Shown: piece after piece, positions 39,601 through 47,667 of the stretch
Layout: every line of letters begins with the position of its first letter
Numbering within the stretch: position 1 is the first letter of the stretch
Assembly (NCBI RefSeq): GCF_026262505.1
Contig: NC_067206.1
Coordinates: forward strand, 16,264,641-16,328,640
Length of the DNA: 64,000 nucleotides
Direction: 5' to 3'
From: Trichomonas vaginalis G3
Lineage: Eukaryota; Parabasalia; Trichomonadida; Trichomonadidae
Notes under the pieces: model-generated
Databases searched by the model: none
Told to the model about the DNA's origin: nothing
What the model saw: only the letters and a program-made list of their open reading frames with translations
Position numbers and translations under genes: made by a program

Positions 39601-42600
39601 GATGACAGTTTAGAAGAATTGCACAAATTAATTTTGGAGCAATTCAACATAACTTTGTCACAAAACTGGGATATTTGGGCACTTCCTGAAGCTTTCATCG
39701 AGACATTCCCAACACCATCATTGTTATCAACACAAATAACAAAGGATAACATTACTCCAATCGATTCTTCTGATCTTCAGTTGAAGCCAATTTTCACAAA
39801 AACTTCTGACGAAAAAGTACCAATTTTGCCAAGTGAAATTTCAATTGTTTTGCCACAGATTTTGCCATCAAGCAACATGATAAATTACTGCCTTAAGTAC
39901 AACAGACATTTCATGATGTATGGAGATAGAAACTCAGGAAGAAACCATATTCTTAAATACATTTTGACGAAATATCCTGATATAATTCATTTGAGAATTA
40001 AATTGTCACCTTTCTCAAGATCATCAGAAGTATTGAGACTAATACAGCAAGAAACACTTATTATGTCAAGAACGTTAATAAGAACTGGTGTTGAAAAGAA
40101 GTTTTTGATCGTTTTCGACGGTTTTTCATCAGAAAATCTTGAATTAATTGAATTATTGAGAGAAATGATCACTCGCAGATCAGTTTGTTTCGGATCTAAA
40201 TACGATGCTAAATATGCACAAGACATTGCTGTAAAAAACTTCATTTTCGCAATTTCTTGCCACGAAATCAAAGATTTGCCAGTGAGATTTTCTTCACTTT
40301 TCGTTCCAATCAAGATGAAGAAATTCACAGAAAACACACTTAGTATCATGTACAGGAAGCTCTTGAACACATACACCGTTAGTCCTGATTTCTTTGACTA
40401 TTTCAATCCTGTTGCACAAAAAGTTTTGTCTCAGAAATATTTGAGTTATTTATTCATTTTGTCTGTTCATTCTCCAGCCAAAAAATTCGAAACAGAAGAT
40501 GATAAAATGACTATGCTTTCCATTTTGTATTATGCGATGTACAATTCTTTGGAAGGATCAATAAGTGAAAGGAAACAAAAAATGAAAGAAATCAAAGAAG
40601 ATTTGTTCAAAGATGATGAATTAATGAACAAATTCTTTGAGAAACAGAACCAATCTCCTTTCATGTCTCAAGCAACATTCATCTTCACACCTCCTGATTG
40701 TAACTACATTGCATCTTATGAACAAATTGATCTTGAATTCTTTAAGAACAAATTGATTTTGTTGATGAGATCTTCTGTAACTGATGAAACAATGTTTAAT
40801 TTCTGTAATTTAGATTATTACATCTCTATTCCTGGAGCACATATTTCTTTGTCTTCTATTTCAAACTCAGGAAGAATGACATTGATTAATAATATCATAA
40901 ATTACAGAAATTATCAGTTATACGATTTCACTCAGTCAAAAATTGCAAAAAGTGACATTTTGCCAGCATTTAACGGCGCAGTTTTTGACAACAAGATTCA
41001 GATCATTTGTGTAAGATGTTGTGAAAGCCATGATTCCAAAGAAAACTTAGAAATGATCAGAAACATTTTCGTTAACTTTAATTTCTTAGTTTTGTTCAAT
41101 GACGATGAATTGAGAGATTTACTCAAAAGAATTAATCATGTTGACCAAATCAACCACGAAATTAGGTATAACACCATTGAAAAGATCAAGAGTTTGTTGA
41201 GGACATTGATAAGAATCGTTGTTCTCAATGATATTAAGAAAGAAATTCCTGGTTTCGTTGATATCGAAATGCTTTATCCAAGCAAATCCGAAATTTGCAG
41301 AAATTACATCGACGAAGATCAACTCGAACAACTTAAACCAATCTTCATCGAAATCTCTGATTATCTTGAGAAAACAGTTCCTATGTCATCGATTACTATG
41401 TTCAATGACTTCGTGAACGAGTTCAGATCATCGGCAACAGGAGTAATGAGTCGATCAATGCAGAAGAACCAAAATGTCAATACAACGATAACTTTCATTA
41501 CTCGGTTGAGAAATGATTTGACAACAATTCAAGACCAAATTGAAGAAACAACTCCAAAACTAGAAAAAATGAGAACTAAAAGTGAAAACTTGAAGAACGC
41601 TTATTCAAGTAAACACGACGCAATTGATATGAGAAGATTGAAACTAAATGAAGAATATATGTTTAGAAACAAAGCTTTGCATGAAATGCAAGTAACTGTT
41701 GAAGACACAGAAAAAGAAATGAAGTCTCAGATTCCTATGGTTGAAAGCAGATACACGGAAATAGCTAAGATAACAATAGAAGATCTGAAGCCTATTTCTA
41801 TTATATCTGATAATCCTCCTGATGCAATTAGAGAATGTTTCACAGTCATCCCAACTTTACTCGGTGAACCAGGAAATTACGAAAAAAGTGGCATAAAACT
41901 CATGAAAAGTGAAATTTTCGGAACTTTAATTCACGATGGAATCGACTACAACAAGGTGAGAGGAGAACATTTAGCGTTGATTACTAATCTCCTACAAATG
42001 GAATGCTTCTCCATGAGTAAATTGGAATCTTTAGCTCCTGTAATGGTTACAATCAGAAGATTCTTCGAAGCGATTGCAAAATATCATGAAAAACTCCAAG
42101 CTGTTATGGACAAGAAGATGGAGATGCAAGCCATGCAAAATGATTTCGATAACTTCAATGCGGACATGAAGAGAGAATTGGAATCAATTCACGACATCGA
42201 GGAACAATTCGTTGATGATGCAAAAGAATTAAAAGCTGTTGGACAAGACTTGGACAAACTCGAAAAAACAATGGCGACATTGAACTTGAGAAACCAAAAC
42301 GCAAAGAATATATTGGAAGGTGTTGATCCTCTAGTTGAAACATGGACAAATGAACAGAAACGTCTTGGAAATCAAAGCGGAGAAGATATGACAGGAGATG
42401 TAATTTTAGTTGCAATTTATTTGTCTTATTGTGGTTGTTTGGATATAGAAAAGAGAGAAGAAGTTTTGGCTGAAATAACAAACATCTTAACTAATCACAA
42501 CATATCAACATCATTTACTAATCCTCTCAAGGAAGTTTCCAATAGAATTGTTTCTCAAAACAAAGTTCGAGTTAAACATGAATTGTTGTCTCATTCTGCT

Positions 42601-45405
42601 TTAATTGATTTAGAACATTTGTTCTCTTTGAAGAGAACTCCTCTTCTCATTGATAGTGACAAAGTAATCTATGAAGCTTTGTTGACATCTACTGATGCTT
42701 TAGTTGTTTCTTTGTATTCAGAAATGTACGAACAAGTTCTTGCACAAGCAGCGAAAGAAGGAAAACTAATAATAATTTGTGATGTTGATAAAATGAACAG
42801 CAAATTAACTCCTTTGACATCAATCAAACCAGGACAAGAATCAACATTAAAGATCATGGGAGGAGAGAAGATTAAAACAGCTGAAGGATTCTTCCCGATT
42901 TTGTTTGCAACTGCAAAAGATGAATATGAATTAGATCCTTTATTCGCAGATTGTTTCGCACCAATAAATGTCCAGAATTCTTCAATGGATGTCGTAAAGA
43001 ATAGAATCATTAGAGCGATTGTTGGCTGCAAATCCCCTGATCTTCTCCAGCAATACGATGAAACAAATGCTGCTGAGTTAGAACACCAAGTTCAGACAGG
43101 GCAAAGAGAATTCAATTTGTTGGAAATTTTCGCGAAAATTGCGAAAACAACAGATTCAGAAGGAGCTTATTTAAGCGATACAGAAGCATTGAAACCACTT
43201 CTAGAATGCAAAGCCTTATATTTCGCATCAGTCAGTGGTTCTCCAGAAGGACATTCCGTCCAAAACAAGATCAATGAAATCACTGGACCTTTGCAATCAG
43301 AAATACAAAGATTGCAAACTCTTTGGATGTGTCTTGCAAGATTTTTGCCGACATCTTCATCAATATTGACATATAAGTTCTCTGAATACGAGCAGATCAT
43401 CAAGGAATGTATAACAAGAACTAAACAAGATGATCAGCTCAAATCAGAACTTCTCAACGCTGTTGTCAAATGGATAAGTCCAGGAGTAACAATCAAAGAT
43501 TTGTATTTCTTCCTAACAATTTTCGCATTCCACGAAGAAGATCTTCCATGGGATGATTTAGTTGAAATTGTCGCAAACATCAACCAAGCAATCAAAACAA
43601 AGAAATGGTCTATCGACTTCAAATTACCAATGCCTGCTGTTTTGATGTTGAAAGATTGTTCATTGCCAGAATTCCATGGTTTCCTCAACCAGTTTATCCA
43701 AGAAAAATATGGAGATGTCACTCAGTATTTGAGTCCATTCCAACCAGAAGTTGCTTTAGCACACAGTGGAAATACTGCAACATTAATTCTCTGCAAAGAT
43801 TATGATCCGATGCCAGAAATCTTTGCTTACGCCCAACAAAGAGCTCGTGTTGATTCTTTGGAGTGTTTGACACTTACTGATGACTCAATTGATGTTGCAC
43901 GAAGAGTTATTAAATCAAGTGTTACAAGAGCAAATTGGCTTATCATTTCTTATGTCACACCTTCAATCAAAACTTCTACATTGTTAAATACAATTCCTGA
44001 TTTTGTTGAAGGAAAGAATTTGGCCGCCAATTTCAGATTGATCATTATTTGCAAATGCATTGATCATTTGAGTCAAAGATTGTTAACATTCTGCAAGAAG
44101 ATGGTTCCTGAAGAGATGCCATCAGCAAGATCTATTGCAACTAAATTGTTGCAATCACAAATCCAGAATCTTCGAAATGCAACGAAAGTTAAACCAACAA
44201 GAAGATTATTCCATGCTGGTTTATTAACATATATTTCTTTGTTGACAAGATCTTTTGTTCCTCCATTAGGATTCCAGAAAGCTCCTCAACTTTCTCCAAA
44301 CAACTTCTATGAATTGTTTAGAGAAGTTACACAAAGATATGTTGATAGAATGGACACAGTTCCTTTGAACATGGTCAACATGAGAACAGCAATCCAAGAC
44401 ACTTGTTTCGGAGGAAATTCATTGTCTCCAAGCGACAGAAGAGTTGTTAGAGCGATTTTAACAACAATTATGCCGTCAGCATGTCTTGAAGACAACTTCA
44501 ATTGTCTCAAAGATATTTCAACTCCAGCTCCTTACCAAACTCCAGGAGATGGTCCTTTGCAACAATATCAAAACCAACTTGGTTTGTTGCCTTACATAAC
44601 ATCACAAGAATTAATGTTTGTACCAGATAAATGTGCAAATCTTCTTTTGTCGATAAAACTTTCCAAATTGTTCTCAGAACCATTCATCAAAATTGGAAAT
44701 GTTCAACAGTTATCAGAAGAAGAAATTGATAAAAAGAAAGAAGAATTTGTTAGAAATTTGCCATTAAAGATTGCAGGAAATGGAGAATCACCAGATACAC
44801 CAATGAAAGCGTTTTGGGCAAGAGAATCATGTTTGTTCAATGAGTTGATTGACATGATATTAAACGAAATCGAAAACAAAGATTTGACGAAAGAATTCAC
44901 AGAAAATGTTATTCCAAGTAATTGGGATAACAACTCATATTCATTTGATCAATTCTGGAAGTTATTGATCAGAAGACATGATCTTGTATCACAGTGTCTC
45001 GCAGGAAAAGATTTACCACAACAAATCGATGCAGAACTCATTGCAAGACCAAAACAATTCCTTACTGCTTTATCATCACAAAGAGGAACTCCAATTCAAC
45101 TTTCTTTCAACCAACATCCAATAGAAGAAATGAGTATCATTGGTTTGAAGGGATTTAATTGCAGAGTACAAGGTGATATCCTTATTACTACTAATGATAT
45201 CTTTACCAATCTTCCTCCTGTTTATATTATGCCTCCAACAATTCAACCTGGACAGAAAACTTATGTAATTTCTGTTTACGAAAATCTCGAAAGTGGCGAT
45301 TCAGAAATTATTGCTGAAATAGAAAGTAGAACTGATTCAACAGACAGAGCTTGGCTTCTTAGCTCTGCAGCAATATATTGGCACTTACCTCCTCAATTAT
45401 TGTAA
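33646..45405 (+). CDS. Divergent dynein heavy chain, 3919 aa, degenerate P-loops
   Basis: Microtubule motor-type protein. The ATG at 33646 is used; the TTG before it is not. The first 1350 residues are the helical tail and linker. Four AAA modules follow: GQNASGKS near 1405, GPPNSGKS near 1713, GDRNSGRN near 2093 and PGAHISLSSISNSGR near 2395. A coiled-coil stalk (about 2625-2700 and 2805-2885) carries the block EDLKPISIISDNPPDAIREC, which is typical just before the microtubule-binding tip. The AAA5/AAA6 part has the DPMPEIFAYAQ and ANWLIISYV patterns. The normal AAA1 site (GPAGTGKT with FDEFNR Walker B) is not conserved: the first loop is GQNASGKS and no FDEFNR is present, while the third has Arg in place of Lys. 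Motor activity is therefore doubtful. It is a single uninterrupted frame, of a length normal for the smaller axonemal heavy chains, so it is maintained. Confidence 0.9.
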   Translation: MLGEDERNELKIPPTKIKKQNLNAPGLQKEEESLFDSATIETETSPFNVVHPGAGLSDQIMKATNPRLLAISKKQRSPIHPVRTGQMRAQSKNIPLTHGVTSMLTKKPLSDLPEPSQSLIEYNNKQEKIEESSLDFDEDPIAYFSKRKDGRGHLFIYLKWAKDPKCPDFSPYELVKTTYKDVGKNYFSMSASGVTHFYPDGTTEISTLDHWAREESIYKSIRKLHTFKLYLFWKPFKVWKNFITQQHYNETKKKIIKFPLFYNLSFASGYVALASLVEESDQIIEKYLLQFAYSKKYKLDAFDRISSENIVSLVEEYTQFIQDTATIVNGIFGMLSDKELLKVTDQEFAEIRRKNPNIGTLVILERKKESERIRRTEQMDLEIKSLSNFLRMVDYMMLEALRNGCYKSFTNAQNIICQEQSSIFVAEVYFNDEGKVSFNPSIDELMTLVFNTMNKALSTLENLPRLLRHPDLRHILLSGDLDVKKLLDGAPDFPLFARSSNLIGNVMDKIKKVLLDSYSQAETYAQIFKEFYPLYKLGKTWDVRNFIVKLDKSRYDGPLQIDKRPANEPVDQFLLHPENEPYIDFTKVRDMIMRLKEEEIRVREIRAGVVKGAVYIDSKELRHVLSPIPSTSLKSLEEMLRKLMELKIALVNRALKDYMLKLKVETTSVEIYTDFCELLQKTEKLMPQINEEIKFVERVNVLLQESDFQTVANPLPRIFKQFLEQRESSLKIQQDQYNKFTYVVQSLAEKHYKSLEDLYSKSMNIPITVNSINLEEFLEQTIKLKKVSDKLIPQIVSCNRFQKILDKKFSDFSDLSDLEKNIKFSEALYNTVKKWEIINQQVNEVAFNHITMDSFKTDVSDFKGLVEQLKKIYEKTIPIISELNGNYSTISPTVDDLTKLSQARMNTRHWVQLFQDVGQKDQYNENITIAQLIKFGILNNTKRIDEITTQSIGENRIENAFQAIKAHWKDITIPLVDNPTNDPKKVNLANTDNLIQEINDSAITLNGMLNDRFVSGIKANVMELANMMDTILRVITEWKIFQSNWSFIGPLFQQNLVKKVLPNQHTRYQIIEKKWHNICVNTLQDTRIIEVCSYPTIYEDFKDFNTSIEIILSSLTSYLDMKRELVPRFYLLSNYELLRLLTTTDFSIFTSELSKIMMHITRLDSQALNANDSDSAMVQDECNFPGTKIFGIAGEDGDILNLTETVVCSGAIEEWVPELINSMKKSVRDAITLSLSRYASSSLNDWMMTASTYIGMITLNISFTRDIEDCFNNLETNPKGFQHYASKIKKKVQELISTLANPLSPNDAQKISIILSILLSHYDKANLYSDRASVRNWKIDFENCIVYRYDAPTMNVLINYKDHSWSHAAEFWGCCPSMIMTPAIETALQNILTSMSQNLVPVLYGQNASGKSELIHRFAAMFGQFIYHFPAYTKMPRVFIRRAVLGTILTGSWLHFSQMNLLTSDELSFTFDQVNAVMLSLQTKNNKYTVGDVNYQIHNDTYFFYSATTDDKNNDSFMQHVRLLSRPVCLSMPVVKKYMETLFITLGFKSAHQSAAQLESLIQSICSIFNFNETPLLHANKIINSAVNYLRIMMHSVKVYFTNYYDNPTLTEQYCICRAVHNYFCPTLNLSDQDLLIETMYKFFPMFDNETVFKVNIYGRFDFPMNNLWDSISKTITDYVQNNNLILPINYLVERTYTLVQQMMNFNCIVICGPPNSGKSMMIKLLEEVYNQFTLTANIVNNYKGILQLKVIDLFHYSHSWSTVFGKTVEKVDPETGVTEYETFYGLLQNAINQLGTLEKTKHRILRFDGAVTPKFAKFLYQLVCDKSSIRTNLMERNFTNNTLHVFVETDSLANFTPELLSKVAIINMDNLQFESGRLSNYRFNALVMPTLPFDNAVLDFPQINAEIVKVLKNCFVQTSPIIYKKVQMMNSQMNLTEAIDRICSDVVRYCLASIKMFGIDSTDELKISNVLGYAFYRLLSSCVEDDSLEELHKLILEQFNITLSQNWDIWALPEAFIETFPTPSLLSTQITKDNITPIDSSDLQLKPIFTKTSDEKVPILPSEISIVLPQILPSSNMINYCLKYNRHFMMYGDRNSGRNHILKYILTKYPDIIHLRIKLSPFSRSSEVLRLIQQETLIMSRTLIRTGVEKKFLIVFDGFSSENLELIELLREMITRRSVCFGSKYDAKYAQDIAVKNFIFAISCHEIKDLPVRFSSLFVPIKMKKFTENTLSIMYRKLLNTYTVSPDFFDYFNPVAQKVLSQKYLSYLFILSVHSPAKKFETEDDKMTMLSILYYAMYNSLEGSISERKQKMKEIKEDLFKDDELMNKFFEKQNQSPFMSQATFIFTPPDCNYIASYEQIDLEFFKNKLILLMRSSVTDETMFNFCNLDYYISIPGAHISLSSISNSGRMTLINNIINYRNYQLYDFTQSKIAKSDILPAFNGAVFDNKIQIICVRCCESHDSKENLEMIRNIFVNFNFLVLFNDDELRDLLKRINHVDQINHEIRYNTIEKIKSLLRTLIRIVVLNDIKKEIPGFVDIEMLYPSKSEICRNYIDEDQLEQLKPIFIEISDYLEKTVPMSSITMFNDFVNEFRSSATGVMSRSMQKNQNVNTTITFITRLRNDLTTIQDQIEETTPKLEKMRTKSENLKNAYSSKHDAIDMRRLKLNEEYMFRNKALHEMQVTVEDTEKEMKSQIPMVESRYTEIAKITIEDLKPISIISDNPPDAIRECFTVIPTLLGEPGNYEKSGIKLMKSEIFGTLIHDGIDYNKVRGEHLALITNLLQMECFSMSKLESLAPVMVTIRRFFEAIAKYHEKLQAVMDKKMEMQAMQNDFDNFNADMKRELESIHDIEEQFVDDAKELKAVGQDLDKLEKTMATLNLRNQNAKNILEGVDPLVETWTNEQKRLGNQSGEDMTGDVILVAIYLSYCGCLDIEKREEVLAEITNILTNHNISTSFTNPLKEVSNRIVSQNKVRVKHELLSHSALIDLEHLFSLKRTPLLIDSDKVIYEALLTSTDALVVSLYSEMYEQVLAQAAKEGKLIIICDVDKMNSKLTPLTSIKPGQESTLKIMGGEKIKTAEGFFPILFATAKDEYELDPLFADCFAPINVQNSSMDVVKNRIIRAIVGCKSPDLLQQYDETNAAELEHQVQTGQREFNLLEIFAKIAKTTDSEGAYLSDTEALKPLLECKALYFASVSGSPEGHSVQNKINEITGPLQSEIQRLQTLWMCLARFLPTSSSILTYKFSEYEQIIKECITRTKQDDQLKSELLNAVVKWISPGVTIKDLYFFLTIFAFHEEDLPWDDLVEIVANINQAIKTKKWSIDFKLPMPAVLMLKDCSLPEFHGFLNQFIQEKYGDVTQYLSPFQPEVALAHSGNTATLILCKDYDPMPEIFAYAQQRARVDSLECLTLTDDSIDVARRVIKSSVTRANWLIISYVTPSIKTSTLLNTIPDFVEGKNLAANFRLIIICKCIDHLSQRLLTFCKKMVPEEMPSARSIATKLLQSQIQNLRNATKVKPTRRLFHAGLLTYISLLTRSFVPPLGFQKAPQLSPNNFYELFREVTQRYVDRMDTVPLNMVNMRTAIQDTCFGGNSLSPSDRRVVRAILTTIMPSACLEDNFNCLKDISTPAPYQTPGDGPLQQYQNQLGLLPYITSQELMFVPDKCANLLLSIKLSKLFSEPFIKIGNVQQLSEEEIDKKKEEFVRNLPLKIAGNGESPDTPMKAFWARESCLFNELIDMILNEIENKDLTKEFTENVIPSNWDNNSYSFDQFWKLLIRRHDLVSQCLAGKDLPQQIDAELIARPKQFLTALSSQRGTPIQLSFNQHPIEEMSIIGLKGFNCRVQGDILITTNDIFTNLPPVYIMPPTIQPGQKTYVISVYENLESGDSEIIAEIESRTDSTDRAWLLSSAAIYWHLPPQLL

Positions 45406-45883
45406 TTATTGTATTTTTTATTTATGTTTGAATATTATTTTTTAAAAATATTTTTATGTTATTGTTTATTTATAAATATTCTTCACAAGGTCTTTAAATC
45501 ATATTTTTGATATTGTTTCACCTCGGGAAACATTTGAGAAATCTCATTGAATTTCATTAAGTTAATTAGCATGATACTCCTTAAAATTTTATTTTATAAT
45601 CCATAACTGACCTTAAGTGCTTTAATCAAAGTAATTTGTGCTTGGTTTCAAACTAGATTTGCGCAAAAGATGTTGTAATTATAACTAAGATATAATTTTG
45701 TTAAATATGATCTATCTTTGATAATTTATTGAATAATTCATATGAAATAATCTAAAATATTTGAATTCAAAATTATGAATTCTAAAACATATTAAATTAC
45801 TGAATTTTCTCAATTTTTGAATGCCGGCCATAAAATACGAAAACTTATTGACTTTAACAAAATAGTTTATTTCAAGAACGCAT
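45406..45883. other. Host DNA between dynein and element E2
   Basis: About 480 AT-rich bases with no supported gene. The last six bases, ACGCAT at 45878-45883, are the expected left target duplication of E2; the partner copy would lie outside the window. Confidence 0.5.
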
Positions 45884-46174
45884 AGTAGTATATGTTGAAG
45901 GGTTTTGTGACTTTTTTTGTAAACGTAAGAATTCATACAATATCGAGTGATTTTGTATCATTTTTTTTAACATATGAAGTAAAAAATGTATGATTCTTAC
46001 GGTTTTTATTCTTACGTTTTTGAATAAATCAAGATTTAAAAAATTTTCAAAATTGTAAGACATTTACACTAAACCCATACATAATGAAATAAAAAAAATA
46101 AAAAAATAAAAAAATAAACTTTAAAAATTCATGTCTTACATTTTTGAATAATTTATTTTTTAATTTGTATGAAA
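45884..46174 (+). repeat. E2 left terminal region with internal fold-back
   Basis: The outer 36 bases match the E1 terminus. A degenerate inverted copy of the same terminus (TTACACTAAACCCATACATA) lies at about 46063-46085. CGTAAGAATTCATACA at 45923 can pair with TGTATGATTCTTACG at 45994. The inner part (46120-46171, ATTCATGTCTTACATTTTTG to TAATTTGTATG) equals the leader of the 369-aa gene on the right side of E1, so it is probably also present in the right repeat of E2. Confidence 0.7.
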
Positions 46175-46653
46175 ATGAGTGGATCAAGATTCGTAACCGT
46201 CAATCAATTAATGGATGCTCTTTCACCAATTCTTGAAAATGTTAAACAAGTAGATGTTTATTTCGATGATTATGTAGAAAGTTTATATTATAAAGGTAAG
46301 TTTAATATTAAACTTATTGCTTTTGCATTTGATAATAAATTAATTGAAAATGCAAAAATTTGGGAATTAATTCCAGATATTGAATATATAACAAATATTA
46401 ATGATAAATGGTTTAAACAAATTCCAACCACAAAAGTTCTTTGTAAATTAATGATCAAAACTGAGGAAAAAGAATTTAACGGGTTTAAATATCATCCAAA
46501 TAAAGTTTCAGAACTAGAAAATGAAAAACTTCAGAAAAAATAAACGATAGACTTTCAAATGATCGTATTGAAAAAATAAATAAACTAGCAGAAGTTGCAT
46601 TTAATAATGAAATATTTGATGAATATAACCTTGAACTCAGTGATGGACTTTAA
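46175..46653 (+). pseudogene. Hypothetical E2-specific protein, interrupted after 122 aa
   Basis: The frame opens at ATG 46169 or, more likely, 46175 (MSGSRFVTVNQL), after a leader shared with the 369-aa gene of E1. It stops at 46541-46543 just after a run of six A, where the reading can continue in the -1 frame to a stop at 46651-46653 with similar Lys/Asn/Glu-rich composition. Either one A has been lost, or the A-run is a programmed slip site. E1 lacks this gene: its sequence passes from AAATAAACTTTAAAAA straight to the next gene. No family recognised; beta-alpha pattern with a KVLCKLMIKTEEKEF segment. Confidence 0.55.
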
Positions 46654-46672
46654 GTCCTGGGCACTTTGTGCC
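46645..46672. repeat. Tandem GC micro-palindromes after the 46175 gene
   Basis: GGACTTTAAGTCC (46645-46657) and GGCACTTTGTGCC (46660-46672) are adjacent hairpins with 5-base arms and 3-base loops; the first contains the stop codon TAA. Further imperfect GC-rich inverted words follow to about 46700 (AAGGACCCGGGCTC). Candidate 3'-end hairpins or copies of a small palindromic repeat. Confidence 0.7.
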
Positions 46673-46678
46673 TTGGCT

Positions 46679-47058
46679 TTAAGGACCCGGGCTCAACGAG
46701 TCATGATTTATGAAATCAATAATTTGATTTATTCGCTCTTCAATAATTTCTATTCTTTTTGTTAAATCATCAATTTTCATTAATGAGGTGATTCTTGATT
46801 GAGGAATAGATTTCAAACTAACCACTCCTTTTATTTTTGAAATTTTGAATCCATCAACTTTAAACATTTTATTCAATTTACATGTTGTCAATTCTTCAAA
46901 TAATTTTTTATTATTAGCATAATAGTCATTAAATTCATCAACAGATGAAAAAATTTTATTTCAGTAATTGGTTTAACAACGTTTATTTTTTGTTGAACAT
47001 TTTCACTTTCATTTATTTCTTCCTCCTCTGTTTCATTTATTTTTAAAATTGGTTTCAT
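46679..47058 (-). pseudogene. Small basic/coiled-coil Maverick protein, frameshifted
   Basis: The ATG at 47058 follows TTTTTATTTAATGATAAATG. The first part is Glu-rich (INETEEEEINESENVQQ). Loss of one base in the A/T-run near 46958 shifts the frame; the rest continues as an open frame from 46891 to 46679 with TCKLNKMFKVDGFKISKIKG and a final amphipathic helix (DLTKRIEIIEERINQIIDFI). The last residues (SLSPGP) are encoded by the GC-palindrome region and are not shared with E1. Function unknown; the terminal helix suggests oligomerisation. Confidence 0.6.
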
Positions 47059-47124
47059 TTATCATTAAATAAAAATTAGAATATAAGTGATGAAATATAT
47101 TTTTTAATTAATATTAAATCAGAA

Positions 47125-47361
47125 ATGGCGGCAGGATTCTTTAAAAAATTATGGGATGGAATTAAGAAAGCTGCAGGTTGGGTTTATAAAAAGGTTATTA
47201 AACCTGTTGCAAACTTTTTGGCACCAGTAGCGAAAACGGCAGGAACTATCATAGGTGGAGTATTAGGTACTAAAGCAGGTAATCCGGCGATGGGAGCACA
47301 AGCAGGTAACGCAATTGGTGGAATTGCTGAAGGAATACTTAATAAAATAGGGGGTAAATAG
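47125..47361 (+). CDS. Amphipathic glycine-rich protein A, 78 aa
   Basis: Starts MAAGFFKKLWDGIKKAAGWV, an amphipathic Trp-containing helix, followed by a Lys/Val segment and a Gly/Ala-rich hydrophobic tail (GTIIGGVLGTKAGNPAMGAQ). This composition is that of small membrane-active or virion internal proteins such as adenovirus pVI-type peptides. The stretch TIIGGV happens to fit the adenovirus protease consensus (I-x-G-G-x), but no protease gene was identified, so this is weak. It is paralogous to protein B encoded convergently 24 bases downstream: both begin with the same 11 residues. Intact here, broken in E1 (7072). Confidence 0.7.
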   Translation: MAAGFFKKLWDGIKKAAGWVYKKVIKPVANFLAPVAKTAGTIIGGVLGTKAGNPAMGAQAGNAIGGIAEGILNKIGGK

Positions 47362-47385
47362 TGGAAAAATAAATAAATATTATTT

Positions 47386-47601
47386 TTATCTTAGTATTGG
47401 TTGTAGTCTTTGATAAACTTTTTCTCCTTTATTTAAAATTTCTCTTATTGGGGCAGCTTTTGGTGTTATTGATTCAGCAACGTCACTAATTGCTTCTTTA
47501 TTCTTAAATATCCAATTCGCTCCTTTCTTCATTGTTTCCCAAACTTTATGCGCTCCTCTTTTTACTTTATCCCACAGTTTCTTAAAGAATCCTGCAGCCA
47601 T
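47386..47601 (-). CDS. Amphipathic protein B, 71 aa, paralogue of A
   Basis: Begins MAAGFFKKLWDKVKRGAHKV and continues with further amphipathic segments (VWETMKKGANWIFKNKEAIS) and a helical C-terminus ending RLQPILR. It shares the first 11 residues with protein A and diverges afterwards, so the pair arose by an inverted duplication that kept the N-terminal helix. The start is 66 bases from the divergent start of the capsid candidate gene. Likely a small basic virion protein or membrane-active peptide. Broken copy in E1 at 7541-7329. Confidence 0.7.
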   Translation of the reverse strand: MAAGFFKKLWDKVKRGAHKVWETMKKGANWIFKNKEAISDVAESITPKAAPIREILNKGEKVYQRLQPILR

Positions 47602-47645
47602 AGTTGATTATTTCATTAAAATTAAAAATTCATTTTATTTTAATT

Positions 47646-47667
47646 TTGATTTTTTATTTAATAATAA
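47646..47667 (+). promoter_or_regulatory. T-rich / AATAATAAATG start signal of the capsid gene
   Basis: GATTTTTTATTTAATAATAAATG is identical in E1 (7588-7610). The TAAATG end resembles the late promoter/start signal of poxviruses, but relatedness is not implied. Confidence 0.55.
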
